Positions 10,788 to 22,871 of a stretch of DNA of 64,000 nucleotides are shown piece by piece. Position 1 is the first letter of the stretch. Each line of letters opens with the position of its first letter. The translations under genes and the position numbers were made by a program. The stretch is taken from NCBI GenBank assembly GCA_009731375.1, contig BJOX01000357.1, forward strand, positions 120,141-184,140, read 5' to 3'. Under the pieces are notes generated by a model. The model was not told the DNA's origin. It was given only the letters and a program-made list of their open reading frames with translations, and did no database searches. This DNA comes from Paulinella micropora. Lineage: Eukaryota; Cercozoa; Imbricatea; Euglyphida.

Positions 10788-11363
10788 GTAGTAGTAGTAG
10801 TAGTAGAAGAAGAAGAAGAAGAAGAAGAAGAAGAAGAAGAAGAAGCAGAAGAAGAAGCAGAAGAAGAAGCACAAGCAGAAGAAGCACAAGCAGAAGAAGC
10901 ACAAGCAGAAGAAGAACAAGCAGAAGAAGAACAAGAAGAAGAACAAGAAGAACAAGAAGAACAAGAACAAGAAGAAGACAAGAAGAAGAACAAGAAGAAC
11001 AAGAACAAGAAGAACAAGAACAAGAAGAACAAGCAGAAGAAGAACAAGCAGAAGAAGAACAAGAAGAAGAACAAGAAGAACAAGAACAAGAAGAACAAGA
11101 ACAAGAAGAAGAAGAACAAGAAGAAGAAGAACAAGAAGAAGAAGAACACCAAGAACAAGAACAAGAAGAACAAGAACAAGAAGAACAAGGAGAACAAGGA
11201 GAACAAGAAGAACAAGAAGAAGAACCAGAACAAGAACAAGAACAAGAGGAAGAGGAGAGGGAGAGGGAAGAGGGAGGAGAAGGAGGAGGAGGAGAAGGAG
11301 GAGGAGGAGAAGAAGAAGAAGAAGAAGAAGAAGAAGAAGAAGAAGAAGAAGAAGAAGAAGAAG

Positions 11364-11395
<32 letters not shown>

Positions 11396-12032
11396 GGGGA
11401 GAGGGAAGAGGGGAGAGGAGAAGAGAAGAGATAAGACAAGACAAGACACGACAAGACAAGACAAGAAAAGAAAAGAAAAGAGAAAAAGAGAAGAAAAGAG
11501 AAGAAAAGAGAAGAGAAGAAAAGAGAAGACAAGAAAAGAGAAGAAAAGAAAAGAAAAGAGAAGAAAAGAAAAGAAAAGAGAAGAAGAAAAGAGAAGAAAA
11601 GAAAAGAGAAGAAAAGAAAAGAGAAGAAAAGAGAATAGAAGAAAAGAAAAGAGAAGAAAAGAAAAGAGAAGAAAAGAAAAGAGAAGAGAAGAAAAGAAGA
11701 GAAGAGAAGAGAAGAGAAGAGAAAGGAAAAGAAGAGAAAAGAAGAGAAAAGAAAAGAAAAGAAGAGAAGAGAAAAGAAGAGAAAATAAGAGAAAAGAAAA
11801 GAAGGAAGAAGAAGAAGAAGAAGAAGAAGAAGAAGAAGAAGAAGAAGAAGAAGAAGAAGAAGAAGAAGAAGAAGAAGAAGAAGAAGAAGAAGAAGAAGAA
11901 GAAAAGGATGATGAGGAGGGAGGGAGGGAGGAGAGAGAGAGAGAGGGAGAGAGAGAGAGAGATTGTGTGTGTTTGTGAGTGAAAGGCACAAGAGAAGAAG
12001 AAAGAGTGGGAGAATGTGTGTGTGCGTGTGTG

Positions 12033-12107
<75 letters not shown>
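10454..12107. repeat. 1.65-kb polypurine tract (GAA, AGAAC, GAAAA, GA)
   Basis: An almost unbroken purine strand: TAG/GAA triplets, AGAACA-type units (10515-11230), GGA, GAA (11310-11390), GAAAA-type pentamers (11460-11800), GAA (11804-11902), then GA dinucleotides to 12107. The very long poly-Ser/poly-Leu/poly-Phe frames of the minus strand are repeat translations. Such tracts can form triplex (H-DNA) and often break assemblies. Confidence 0.95.
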
Positions 12108-12111
<4 letters not shown>

Positions 12112-13240
12112 GGAAAACCTGAGAGCGCCTAATATTCTTACACTTTGTTGCGTTCGTGTCATTATGTGCCAAAATTCCCGTATTAAATTTAATTTTCTTT
12201 TTCTTTGCGTAGATTGCATTCATACCTCCAATCAGCGGCGGTTGACGTGTTCACTTGAGACGTCATCGTCAAAACTTTTGGAAAACCTTTCTTTCTCGTC
12301 TTCTTCCTTATCCACAGTCCGCAGAATTTCAAAGAGAGATGAATGCCAACGAATCTTCTACCATGTATTACATCCCGCCTACACGCCTGCAGATTCCAAC
12401 CGCCACCACCGTGATAGGCTTTTTACACAATCACTCTTTGTCTCTGAACGCGTACAGTACTTCAGCCTGACCTCCGATCACACACGTCTCCTAGCTTTCA
12501 GAAGTGAGTTCGTGGCTGAAATGACACGATTCATATAGTATAATATAGTGCTCAAGTTTATGAATAGTTGAATATAATTACAGTCGTATTAATTCGTTAA
12601 TTTGCTTATTGATATCTGCATCCCATCATTTTAATTAGCATGTTCATTTCTCTCTCTCTTTCTTTCTTTCTTTTTTTCTTTTCTTTTTCTTTTTTTTTTT
12701 TTTTTTTTTTTTTTTTGTTGTTGTTGTTGTTGTTTTCAAGTCCAGGACCCGGGCAGGGATTCAACTTGGTAAAATTATTAATACTTTTAATGATTAACTT
12801 ATTAAAAACAAAGAATTCACCATCATTCAATGTGTAACCGGAACAGCTACTCTGACACTTAGTCTTTACGACGTACCTCAACGGTAGAGAGGAAGACCAA
12901 GCATAAGGGTCAAGTAACGACAAGCCGGACGACATTTAATGTCACTATGTATTGTGCGGGCCGGCCGACAGTCCCTTTGCCCCCTTGGGGGGAAGCTCGG
13001 ATGTATTAATAAGTGGTCGACCAAGCCGAAGACTGACTCCTCATTCGAGTTGACTGAGGCGCTCTCGACCGACCGGGACACATGACATAAGGCAGTCCGG
13101 CTGTCGAACAAGTAAAAATATGTGAGTTTGTATATAACTGAGGCTTCAAGCAGGCAGATACAACCGCCGAACTCTGAATAAGAACACTATCTATGGCTGC
13201 TTTGAGTCCTGACTCTGAGGCACTGACTCAAACTTACTGA
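12108..13240. other. Unique sequence without recognised gene
   Basis: A plus-strand frame from 12110 to 12538 has ordinary composition but no domain, and a second frame overlaps it (12255-12470), so neither is called. A T run followed by GTT repeats lies at 12660-12735. Confidence 0.4.
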
Positions 13241-14381
13241 GGGCAGGTGAAATTTCAATAAATGATAGTAGTAGAGAGGTCACTTCGTTTATTTACGTAA
13301 TTTCGAACTTATTGCAGGCGTGGGCCAGTGCAACCTACGATCAACTGTAGAACGTAGATTGTGAGGTCTCCCGTTCTCCGATGAGTCAAACGGATAGTGC
13401 CACTGTCTTTCGGTTTCGAGTTAACAATCATAAACATATAGTATCGAGTTGGCTAGACTTGAAAATCCCAAATTTATTTGGGAAGCCTAGGCGAAAATGA
13501 CTCAGTGGGAACGGCGAAAATGACAGTCAAACATTGCGTTCTTCAGTTTCTCGTCCTTGTCCACAAATTTACCGCACATCATCGCGTGTTGATGGCACGG
13601 GAAATCAGGTGAAAATGCAATATATGGAGGAAAAAGGCAATAGTCAATCTTTTCTAAAAAGATCTTTGACTTAACTTTCATCGTTTGAAATCATTTCTGA
13701 ACGGAATCGAAACCTAGTTAGTGAAGTCGAAACGTCGTGCAGAGGACTCGAAATCTGATGTACAGGTAAAAAAGAGTGACTTATCAACGGTAAAGGTTTT
13801 GGCCGGTTGTTAAGCTGCTTAGTCTGATAGCTCCCCCCCCCCCCAGACCTAACTGTTGAGTTGAGTTGCGTACAGAATGAGTGATTAACGAACGAAGTAC
13901 TAATGTTGTCTCACTAAAAAAAATGTTAAAAGGAAAAAGAGAAGTGGATGAGTCTCTTAAACAGTTGGAGAGTAAACGAATGATGCGTCTATGTTGGCGC
14001 GATGCGGATGATGATCAGCCGGGGCCGGATATCCATGATCTGCAGCTGGACTGTGATAATTGAGGCGCAGTAGCGAGCGACGATATCGGGGGCCGATGTC
14101 GAGCCGTAGAAAATTAGGTGGCCGGGTATCGCATAGCCAAGATGAACCAATGAAGCACCAAGTATGCCGTGCCGATATAACCACTGAGGGGTTCAATTTC
14201 GGTGAGAATAATCGTTGACCTGCAGGCACAAGAGGCGATCAAGGACTTACATGGGTACGCCGGTCATGGCGTACTGTTTCTAGGGACGACGACGGTTCAA
14301 GTGGGAAAAGCGCTGTGCGAGGGGGGGCGGCGGGTGAAGCCATTACGATGGGTAAAACCCACTTGAGAGTGACAGGGGTGG
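13241..14381 (-). mobile_element. Probable 3' region (untranslated part and LTR) of retroelement A
   Basis: This lies directly downstream, on the minus strand, of the integrase tail that stops at 14382. On the minus strand a run of about 11 G at 13833-13843 is a candidate polypurine tract, after which a 3' LTR would start. The segment 13643-13670 is a hairpin whose sequence, with CAATAGTCA before it, recurs at 28154-28181. LTR borders could not be set because no second copy is complete in the window. Confidence 0.45.
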
Positions 14382-16393
14382 CTACTCCTTAGACTTTGCT
14401 TGCTTGCCCTTCTGGAAGAGATGCAGCGGGAAGAATTCGCCGGTGATGAGAGTACCTCGAAGATGCTTAAGAACGTTGGCGGAGAGTCGACCTTTGTCCT
14501 TGATCTTCTTGAAGGGACGCCACTCGATGTGGCGATGAACGACTTGATCGTTGGTGATATCGTCGAAAAGGAGGGGCTTCCAGAATGCTAGGGGCTTGCT
14601 CCAGCTCTGAATGGCAGCTTTGTCCTTCGTGTCTTCGTAGATGGGGCGGAAAAGATGGTTGGTGTCCGAAGTGATACCAAGTTGGTGGACCACGAGATCA
14701 TCTTCCTCATTTTCCGGATCCTCATCCAAAACGATGCCAAGTTTGACTTGGTTACGGTCGATGAAAGCAACGACTTCACCAGTGGTGTAGACAGTGTCGT
14801 CATCGTAGTCGTCCACTGCGACCGCATTAAGCGGGGCGACGCCGTCGGTGGGAGCAGTGTACGGGGAGAGGTGTGAGCGGTCGATCCGCTTCAATACCTT
14901 GTTGGTCTTGAGGTGACGAAGTTTAAAGCAGTTAGAGTTGACCTGCTCTAAAATCGTGTAGGGGCCGTCGAACTGAAGGACAGACGAGGCGGGGATGCCT
15001 TGCTTGGAGGGCTTAGGGCGGTAGACGGTGACGGTGTCGCCAACCTTCCACTCCTTGACGGCCTTGCGGCGGCCCTTGTTCTTCTGAGCAACAGATCGGG
15101 CGCGAGAGACGTCTGTGTACGTGCTGATATACGCCGTAACTGCAGCGCGTGCGCGGCGTAGCAGTTCGATCTGCTCGGAAGACTGAAGCGAGAGCGTAGG
15201 GGAAGCGTCGAGAGCGGCGCTTGAGGTGGAGGCGCGGGCAGTGACAATTTCCGGGGAATCGAAAAAGTCCAGTGTGCACCGGGGTTTCCGCGCTAGCATG
15301 CCCTCAAAGGCAGTTGTACCTGTGGCCGTGGATACGTAGGTGTTCTGGGCGAAGGAGAGGGACGGGATGATGCTAGGCCAGTTCGATTTGTCTGCCTTGG
15401 GCAGAGATTGGATCGCTGTGCGGATCGCCTTGTGCCGGCATTCCACGAAGCAGAATTGATGGTGAGAAGTAGGGTGCGGTGGTCAGCCAGTCGAGGCCGG
15501 CCTCACTGCAGAAGCGCTTGGCTAATGTACCTACAAACGAACTGTGGTAGTCGGAGAAGATAGATTCCGGAAAACCAAAGATGTATGCCCATCGGTTGAG
15601 GATGATCTCAACTGTTTCTTCGGCGGAGGTGGAGATGCAGGGAACGAATTGGAGAAATCCTGAGAAGAGATCGATGATCGTCAGGATAAAATTATACTGA
15701 AAAACAGCACCCGGGATGCCGACGTGCATGTGATCGCTGCCGATGCCTTGACCTTGACTGCTCCACTTCAGCGAAGAGTAGCGGCCATGGTTGAGGGTGA
15801 GGCCTAGGCGGGCGTGGACCAGTTGGCAAAAGTGGCAATCGCGGAGGGCGGCAAGGACATCAGCGTGCATAATATCCGTGCCGTCGATACGGAACCAAAT
15901 GTAGCGCTCCTTGATGAAGGGGTCGAGTGTCGGCGCTTTGGCGTGGTTCTGCATCAAGTGGGCGTAGTTGATCAGTGGGCGACGCAGCTCTGGCAGCCTG
16001 GAACGTAGATCTTCAATGTTGACTGTTTGACGTCGGCGAGGACGGCGAGGCCCTGACGAAGAGTCAATTCTGTTGTTCCGGCAGAGACGGTAGAGACGTC
16101 GTCGGTCCAGAGAGGGGCCGTGAAGGCGTCTTGTCGTTGCGCGTCCATGATTTGCTGGCGCTTGACGCGAGGAGCGTGCGAAGTAGTTCCATACCGAGGC
16201 CAAAGACCTGCCAAACTAAGTTGTCGTCAACAAATAGAATCTTACGGCACGTCTCGACTGCCTCTTGTGGGAGGGTATGGTCCGGGACGCAGACTGTGGA
16301 CAAGGTCTTGCGGCATGGGCAGGGCAAATGGCTTACGAAGGGCGAACATGTCACGCGCGACGGCCGGAGAGCGTTCAGCAGAGGGGATGACAA
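14382..16393 (-). pseudogene. Retroelement A: integrase region of pol, frameshifted
   Basis: Three minus-strand frames read as one decayed coding region. 16393-16064 and its neighbour frame lead into an integrase zinc-binding part containing CHFCQ. 16203-15373 holds the core: an Asp in GSDHMH, a long hydrophobic strand, then a second Asp in FSDYHSSF. The Glu helix (ECRHKAI) is at the start of the next frame (15446-14382). That frame continues with an SH3-like segment (KVGDTVTVYRPK, then LQFDGPYTILE) and a long C-terminal extension. Breaks near 16020 and 15450 need frame changes. Protease, RT and RNase H are absent upstream. Integrases of this D,D-35-E type join retroelement cDNA to the host genome; this copy cannot be active. 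Confidence 0.8.
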
Positions 16394-17560
16394 GCCACCT
16401 TTTTATAATATATATCACTTTTCCTTCTCATTGCTCAGTTCGAGTTTCCACCGTCCAGCCCCAAAGAGTTTCAAGGATTTAATAATAATAATATAATCTT
16501 TTCGACCAGAGTTGAACCGGCAAAAGCAAGATAGCGGCTGGGGCTCGGAACTGGGAAGCTAAGAGCGCGGCAAAGAGCGGGGGAGCGGCCCCGGAGCCGC
16601 AGCGCGCGGGGGGCGGCGCAACAACTGTGACCTTTTACTGCGTCATCACATGATATATTATTATTATTATTAATATTAATATATTAATATATAAGTAAAG
16701 TTGGTGAGCGGGACATAAAGTTAGTATAGAGTTAGTGCATATAGTTGGTAGAGCGGGTCCGTTATTTTCTGAATAGTGCTACAAATATTTACCATCATGC
16801 GAGGTTAGTAGCATAAGGTAGGTGGGGCCGTTATTAATATTATTCCTAAATAAGGGGAGCAATGAACAATTTATTAATAATGTATTTAGTCATACCGGCC
16901 CACCCCAATGATAATTACCTATTTTACCTATATCACTCTAAGTGTAACGGTGAACTCAAAGCTTCGGCGGTTTGGGGGTGTGGCGCTTAGTGACGTGTTG
17001 ATTATCCTATATCTCTAATAAAGTAAAGTCCGACCCTCTCGTTGTCCAGTGGTGAACTCTTCCAATTTCTATCTCTTCGCCTTCCCACTCAGCCCTATGA
17101 CTCGGAGTGGCAGCACTGTGGCTGCTGTGGCAAGTATTTTATATATTAATTAAAACAGTGCTGTAGGCGCAGATAGGTAAATATGCGATCTTTTCTTATA
17201 CCCCTATACACAGTGATGTATAGAAGAGCTATATCTCTTTAAGATGTAGTTATATCCATTTTTATTTATATACTTTTGAGCCGGTTGAAAACGATAATAT
17301 TACGATTCATAACCGGTACTACTTTTTTAAGCCTATAATATTATCGTTAGGGGTGACACTGGGAAATGCCTCTCTTTTCCCTTTTTGTTGCTTGGCTCTG
17401 ACAGCCTCTCTCCTACATTTTCCGCCATACTGGTTTCCTCTCTTTGTGGAGGAGGAATATTAGGTTATTTTCAGAGTGCTGTGGAATTGGAAGGATAAAT
17501 ACCCCGGCTTACATTAAATAATATCTTTTGATTAGAACCGACAAAAGTGGAGTCCCAGCC
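16394..17560. other. Non-coding segment with direct repeats and a hairpin
   Basis: No gene seen. A motif with ATCTTTT, then GAACCGGCAAAAG or GAACCGACAAAAG, occurs at about 16495-16528 and again at 17523-17548, so about 1 kb is bracketed by similar ends. A perfect 13-bp stem AACGATAATATTA/TAATATTATCGTT occupies about 17288-17350. A TA/TTA tract lies at 16650-16700. Confidence 0.45.
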
Positions 17561-19080
17561 TAGATTTTCATATCCTCCAAATTTCAAATTCAGCAATTTG
17601 AAAAATAGCCACTCCCCTAAGCAAAGCAAGAAGGAAAGGTAGTGGAGGAGTGTAGGAAAAGAGTTGGGGAGGTGTTAGCAGCTTGCAGTGCACAAAAACA
17701 ACAGTGAAATCTTGCACAGAGGCCCATAAAGCGGCACGACAAGACACTCGTTGTGTGTACGATTTTGACNNNNNNNNNNGCGACGGTTGTGTGTACGATT
17801 TTGACACCTCAACAGTGTGATTGGAGTGTGTAAGGTGCATAGAAAGGTACTCAGTGGGACAGAAACATTAGGGGGTTCACTGGTGTGATTGTCGATACAT
17901 TGTCGAGCCGGAGGAGTGCTTAACAAACACACACAAGGAGAAGGAAAACACCCTCCTATCAATTCTGTCAACACTCCTACACGTATACCTATACATACTC
18001 CTCACGAGGAGAATAACCAACAATTACACGCTCTAACTCTTGTTTGTACTGCCACAAACACGTAACACACACAAACGTTGTTGACACGTCAATACGTGCA
18101 ACGAGGCAGAAGAAAAACAAACAAACAACACACATACAGAATCCTATTCCTTTGGCATAAAACCTGTTTAGACAAACAACACCCATCCCACACCAAAGAA
18201 GGTAGCCATCTCTCAAAGGGGTGGTAGGCCAGTCTATTAAGACATAGGCCGGGGGAATTGAGTGTAAATTGAAGACAGGGAGGCTAAAAAGGAGTGTGTT
18301 TTGGGAACAATTTTTATTTTTGTTCACAAACAACGAAACACACACCCCACATCACACTCAAACACTCCAAACGTGTTGTGTGGTGTCACCCAGGTCAGCA
18401 AGGACAAGAACTCGGATACCGAGTGGCTCCCAAGACATCAACGACAAGTGTGTGAAGAGTCACCAGCACTCGGTACACACACAGGTATACACACTCTCGT
18501 AGACACACGGACGAGACACACACCTCACATCACACCCAAGCACTAACAACGTGTGTGTGGTGCCAAATAGGTCACCAAGAACAAAAAAAAAAAAAAAAAA
18601 AAACTCGGGCACCTAGCAACTCACAAGGCATCAGCCGTTGTTGTGTGAAGAGTCAGCAGCACTCGGTACACACAAACACATACACACACACGAGAACACT
18701 CACAAACACACCCCCCATAACTCAAAAAGGCAAAGCTTCGGTTGGTTTTTGAGTTGGGAAAGGTTCTTTCACAAAAGGACAATAACAGTGACCTATTGGG
18801 CTGAGCCCAGAAAGGATCATTGAAAACCTTTTTGAACGATTCTTGATCGTGTACGCACGAGGGTGGAGTAAGGTTGCTAACCGACTTGTTTGTGAAGCAC
18901 AAGTGTGGTGTACTTTGTCAGGGTGCACACGTACACATCGTCTGGCTTGGCAGAAGGAACAGCAAGGCTTCCTCCGACAGAGGGGGAGGGTGAGTCCACC
19001 AATTCCTTGACTGTTATTTGTTGATTGTTGTGTTGGGTGTGAGTTGGTTGTCGTGTTGTATAACATCATGCGACACAAGC
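17561..19080 (+). other. Leader region upstream of retroelement B gag
   Basis: No supported gene. A 10-N gap (17770-17779) is bordered on both sides by TGTGTGTACGATTTTGAC. A tandem pair of diverged units of about 180 bp follows (18337-18700). The position just before a plus-strand gag suggests LTR plus 5' untranslated leader, but no matching 3' LTR exists to set borders. Confidence 0.4.
18337..18700 (+). repeat. Tandem pair of diverged units of about 180 bp
   Basis: Copy 1 (about 18337-18516) and copy 2 (about 18517-18700) share, in the same order, ACACACC.CACATCACAC, a GTGTG.GGTG segment, AGGTCA.CAAG.AC, AACTCGG, and GTGTGAAGAGTCA.CAGCACTCGGTACACACA. Copy 2 carries an A run of about 21 bases inside. 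Repeats of this type occur in retroelement leaders. Confidence 0.7.
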
Positions 19081-19204
19081 AGTGACGACACAGCGAACAG
19101 AACACACGACAACAAAAAAAAAGACAAACACAACAGCACACTTACACAACACGAGAACATACGACTCCATCTGCTCGTTTCGACCCTTCAGGGGCACACT
19201 GAAC

Positions 19205-22200
19205 ATGGCGTGGATAGGCTCTAAAACGAGATCATCCATCGCTATAAAACTCGACATGTCTGACGAAGCAGACGGTAACGACACGCCCGCCACAGGCGGC
19301 GGTTTTACCACTCCCGCAAGGGGAGGAGGACGAGCACAGGAGGAACCTGTCCCTCGCTCCCCATGGAGAGGGCCCGACAATGGGTTGGTAATTCCGGCTC
19401 GTGCAATTCAAACGAAGGTGGTGCTGGACCGATACCGAGGCCCAGCCGAGGGATGGCCAGGCAACCCTCAAGATGACGAGGAACATGGGACAAACCCAAA
19501 CGACAACTCGATGCATCTTTTCCCGAATAATATGTACGAGGAGGCAACTTGGTACAGGTGTATGTTCAAGGAACTCTCGATACAAGGGGCTATTGGACTA
19601 ATGCATTTGTTCAATCCGAGCCTTACTGCAAATGGTACCGCTACCATACATCAGGTTATGGACCTCTACAGGGTTCTAGCAACCGTGCGTGACTCCTTAT
19701 TAGACGAAGCGTGGCAGATAAACCACCAAAGGTACCCAGCGCTGCTAAATACCTTATTCGTCGAGAAAAAGGATCTGCAACCCTGTTTCACTTTTCACAC
19801 AGAACCCAGATAAAGAACTAGCTACAGACACAAAGTGGCCCAACTCGGCAGGGTTGCTGGTGTTTATCTCGGAGATACAAGCTTGGAATATAGTTTCAGC
19901 ACGAAACCTGAGTGCCGCGGTTGCAATTTGGAATCTCACCCTCACAGAGCACAAAAGCTGGAAGAAACAGCTTCTCCCCTCTGAGGACGATTCAACAGCA
20001 GCTGCCCAAGCCCGGGACACCCTTAACGAGCTGCTTGATACAATCGAACAGCATCAGTGGACCTGGGTGAGTAGGATGGCAACGAAGTTCAAATATTTCA
20101 AGGCCACCATGGTGTTTGAGAAGGCTATTAGAGGTGGTAAGGCGGTGGAGAAGAAAATCGCTCCCCATCCGGCAGTAAAGCGCTATTGGTGCAACTTCCT
20201 CGCTATGTGCGAGTTAGTAGCACAGACCATCAGTGACATCCTCCGACTTTGCCTAGCGAACGAGGTTCATGTCACATATGGCAATGATGGCAGAGCAACT
20301 GTCGTCCCAGAGGGAACGACATTCGTCTTCTTTCACAAGGCGGTAGTTGTCCCGCTCCAGGGAAACCAAGGGGGTGGCGGACACAACCGACCTTCAAACA
20401 CCACGGAAGAACAAAAGAAAGCGAACGACAAATTGGTCGAACGAGCTCTGACTCGGCTTGACAAGGCCACAACTTTTGACTATGGCAAGTATAACCCGCA
20501 AGTCAATATTGATTATGGCGAAGGTATCTTGCTTTTGTTGGGCTATACGTGTCTAGACAGCACGATTGGACAGCTCAGTCTAATCGCTGCAGACGCTAAA
20601 CAGATGTTAGCCAACAAAGCCAGTCGTTGGGCATCCCAAGACTTGTTAACGCACAAATGGCCACAATAGGATGAGGAAGCGGGCCGACTGATTCAAGGGG
20701 GACAATTGAAGCCTCCCGGCCGACCTCATTACCTGCTCGAACAATTTGTAAAGGGGGCCAACTGGGGTTTCATGTGCGACCCTGTTATCGTCGCCGACCT
20801 GGTGTCGGCAATGGCACAACGTATGTGGAAGCCTGTGCCACACAACGAAATCGTGGACCTTCCACAAAAGCTGATTACGCCCCTAGTTCGCGCTGATTTG
20901 GCGATGTTACTAGTGGCAGTCCTTAAGGGCATCGCTAGAGCAACGACCACCAAAGGCCGAACAACGGGGAAAAGATACATTCGCAACGTCTTGTCACAGG
21001 CACAGGATGCCGATGACCGCGCATTCTCGTTTCAGAGTTTTCGCGTTGACCGATTGGTCGAAGTATCAGCGTGGGATGCAACTTTTGTGAAGAGGATCTT
21101 CGGCTCTAAAGCGAACAAGGACGAACGTATGCGGCGGGCAAACATCTTGCTGCAGGCCATGCAGGCTGTGGGATTGTCGTTGCCTGATCATCAGGCCAAG
21201 GCAAACGAACCACAGTTCGACATACTGTCCTTCGTCACATCCACCTCATGGGGAGACCACTCTTATACGGGGTCCAGCTCCTATCAGAGATCCCCCTCGA
21301 GTTCACCTAACCCATACTGGCCATCGTCGTCGAGCTCATCGAGCTCCTCGAACCCGTATTGGGGCCAGGGGCCGCGACATTCTCCAAACCCATACGCATC
21401 TACATCTTCTCCAGCGGGGGGTAGCCCTAACCCATATGCCCAACAATCTACTTCGGGGTTTCATTCTCCACCACCGGTGGGCTTGACATCGCCACCGCAT
21501 ACGTACCAAGCACCACAGTTTACCATGCCCATGTACTCACCACCGCCCATACCACCCCCCATGTTACCTCCCACACCACCGCCGGTTAGCCAGACACAAG
21601 GGGCCCCGCCCCCACGTCAGCCGGCGACAAAGAAAAAGAAAACACGTACAATCCCACGGCAAACCAATCAACCTCTCAGCTCATTAGCCATCGACCCTGG
21701 TCCGGCTGGATGCCCGTACGGGGTACAGAGGTTAGACGACCTTGGCAACCCGCCAACGGTCAAGTCTAATACTTTGTGTGATTATTTTCACCACGCACTG
21801 GCTTTTAACTGCTTACCAGAACGTCGATTTTGGGTGTGGCCTTGCCTCATGGGAAAGTCGTGTCAACGATGGCACACATTCCCGGGCACCCCACAGCACC
21901 CAATAGCGATGAGGCGGTATATACGCAGATACAAGGCGGGAGAGTCGAAGGTCAAGAGACCGGAAGATGGCGATTGGGTGCCTTGCCCGAAACAGCAGGC
22001 ACACATGAACTTGCCATTCCCGGACGTTGATGAACACGGACGGGTCTCTCTGATGCCAAACGGGCACGTGGCGAGTTGGTGCGCCGCCTTCGATGCGGAA
22101 GCCGAAATGCTCAAGAGCCAATTCCCGGCGGCCGACAAGTTCGCGGCATACATGCCCGGTCAGGAGACACTCCTGAGCCAGATGGGTAAGCCCACAGCAC

Positions 22201-22871
22201 GCAAACGCAAACACAAACGCAAGCAACGCGTCACATGTGTTGTGCAGGCCAAGGCCAGCCAGCAGGACACAAGTCCTCCAAGAAGCGCAAATTCAAGTCC
22301 TAGACAATCAATGGAAAGGACACACCCCGGGGCACGTAAGCGGGTGCGTTTTGCACACCCGTTGGAAACGATAGCCACCGCAGAGGGTGATGGACTAGTT
22401 GTCGGGACAGGCGCAGTAGTAACAGAAACACTAGTTAATAGGGTGATGGTAACGGAGGCCACACCAACGCCAGGTCAGGTGACACAAGCCGATATTGAGT
22501 CACCGACGGCTAGGGTTGCTGTGTCCCCACCCGCACCAGTAGTAGATAAGACAGTAAGAATGGAGGCTACACCAACGCCAGGTCAGGTGACACAAGTCAG
22601 TATCGAGTCACCGACGGCTAGGGTTGCTGTGCCCCCTTCTACACCGCAAGTAGATAGTTTTGCGGGGGTCACAGACCCCTCGATCACAGTCAATAGTACT
22701 GCTACGGCAGGGGTGAGCGCAGAGATAACAGAGGGGCACAACAGTAGTCGTGGCCGTACACCTTCACCTGAGGTATCCGCAATAATGTACAGGCGGACCC
22801 TCACCCATCTCCACCCGAAGACGATGTCGCACAGGCGGCTAGTGAGGATGATGGTAAAATGGACGGGCTAA
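19205..22871 (+). pseudogene. Retroelement B: gag, interrupted
   Basis: The gag of a plus-strand LTR element. The first frame (possible starts 19082 or 19205) ends at 19813. The coding sense continues from about 19800 in another frame to TAG 20667-20669, and the same frame resumes directly after TAG and runs to 22871. The middle is rich in Ser/Pro/Asn-Pro-Tyr repeats (about 21280-21480). About 21809-21877 encodes C-x10-C-x5-C-x3-H, a CCCH-type finger in place of the usual CCHC knuckle. A unit of about 106 bp (22456-22532, again 22562-22638) is duplicated in frame. Between about 22770 and 22860 the better coding sense (Pro/Asp/Glu-rich) lies in the frame used by pol. Function: capsid/nucleocapsid precursor. 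One frameshift and one stop make it defective. Confidence 0.8.

Noticed and set aside
9852-12223. Very long minus-strand open frames of Ser, Leu and Phe runs
   Set aside because: They are translations of GAA/GA polypurine repeats, all frames are open there, and they run through an N gap.
12110-12538. Plus-strand gene after the GA tract
   Set aside because: Two overlapping frames with equal claims and no recognisable domain or splice pattern.
20667-20669. Programmed UAG readthrough in gag of B
   Set aside because: The stop lies far upstream of the finger and pol rather than at a gag-pol border, and the copy has a frameshift nearby, so a chance nonsense mutation is more likely.
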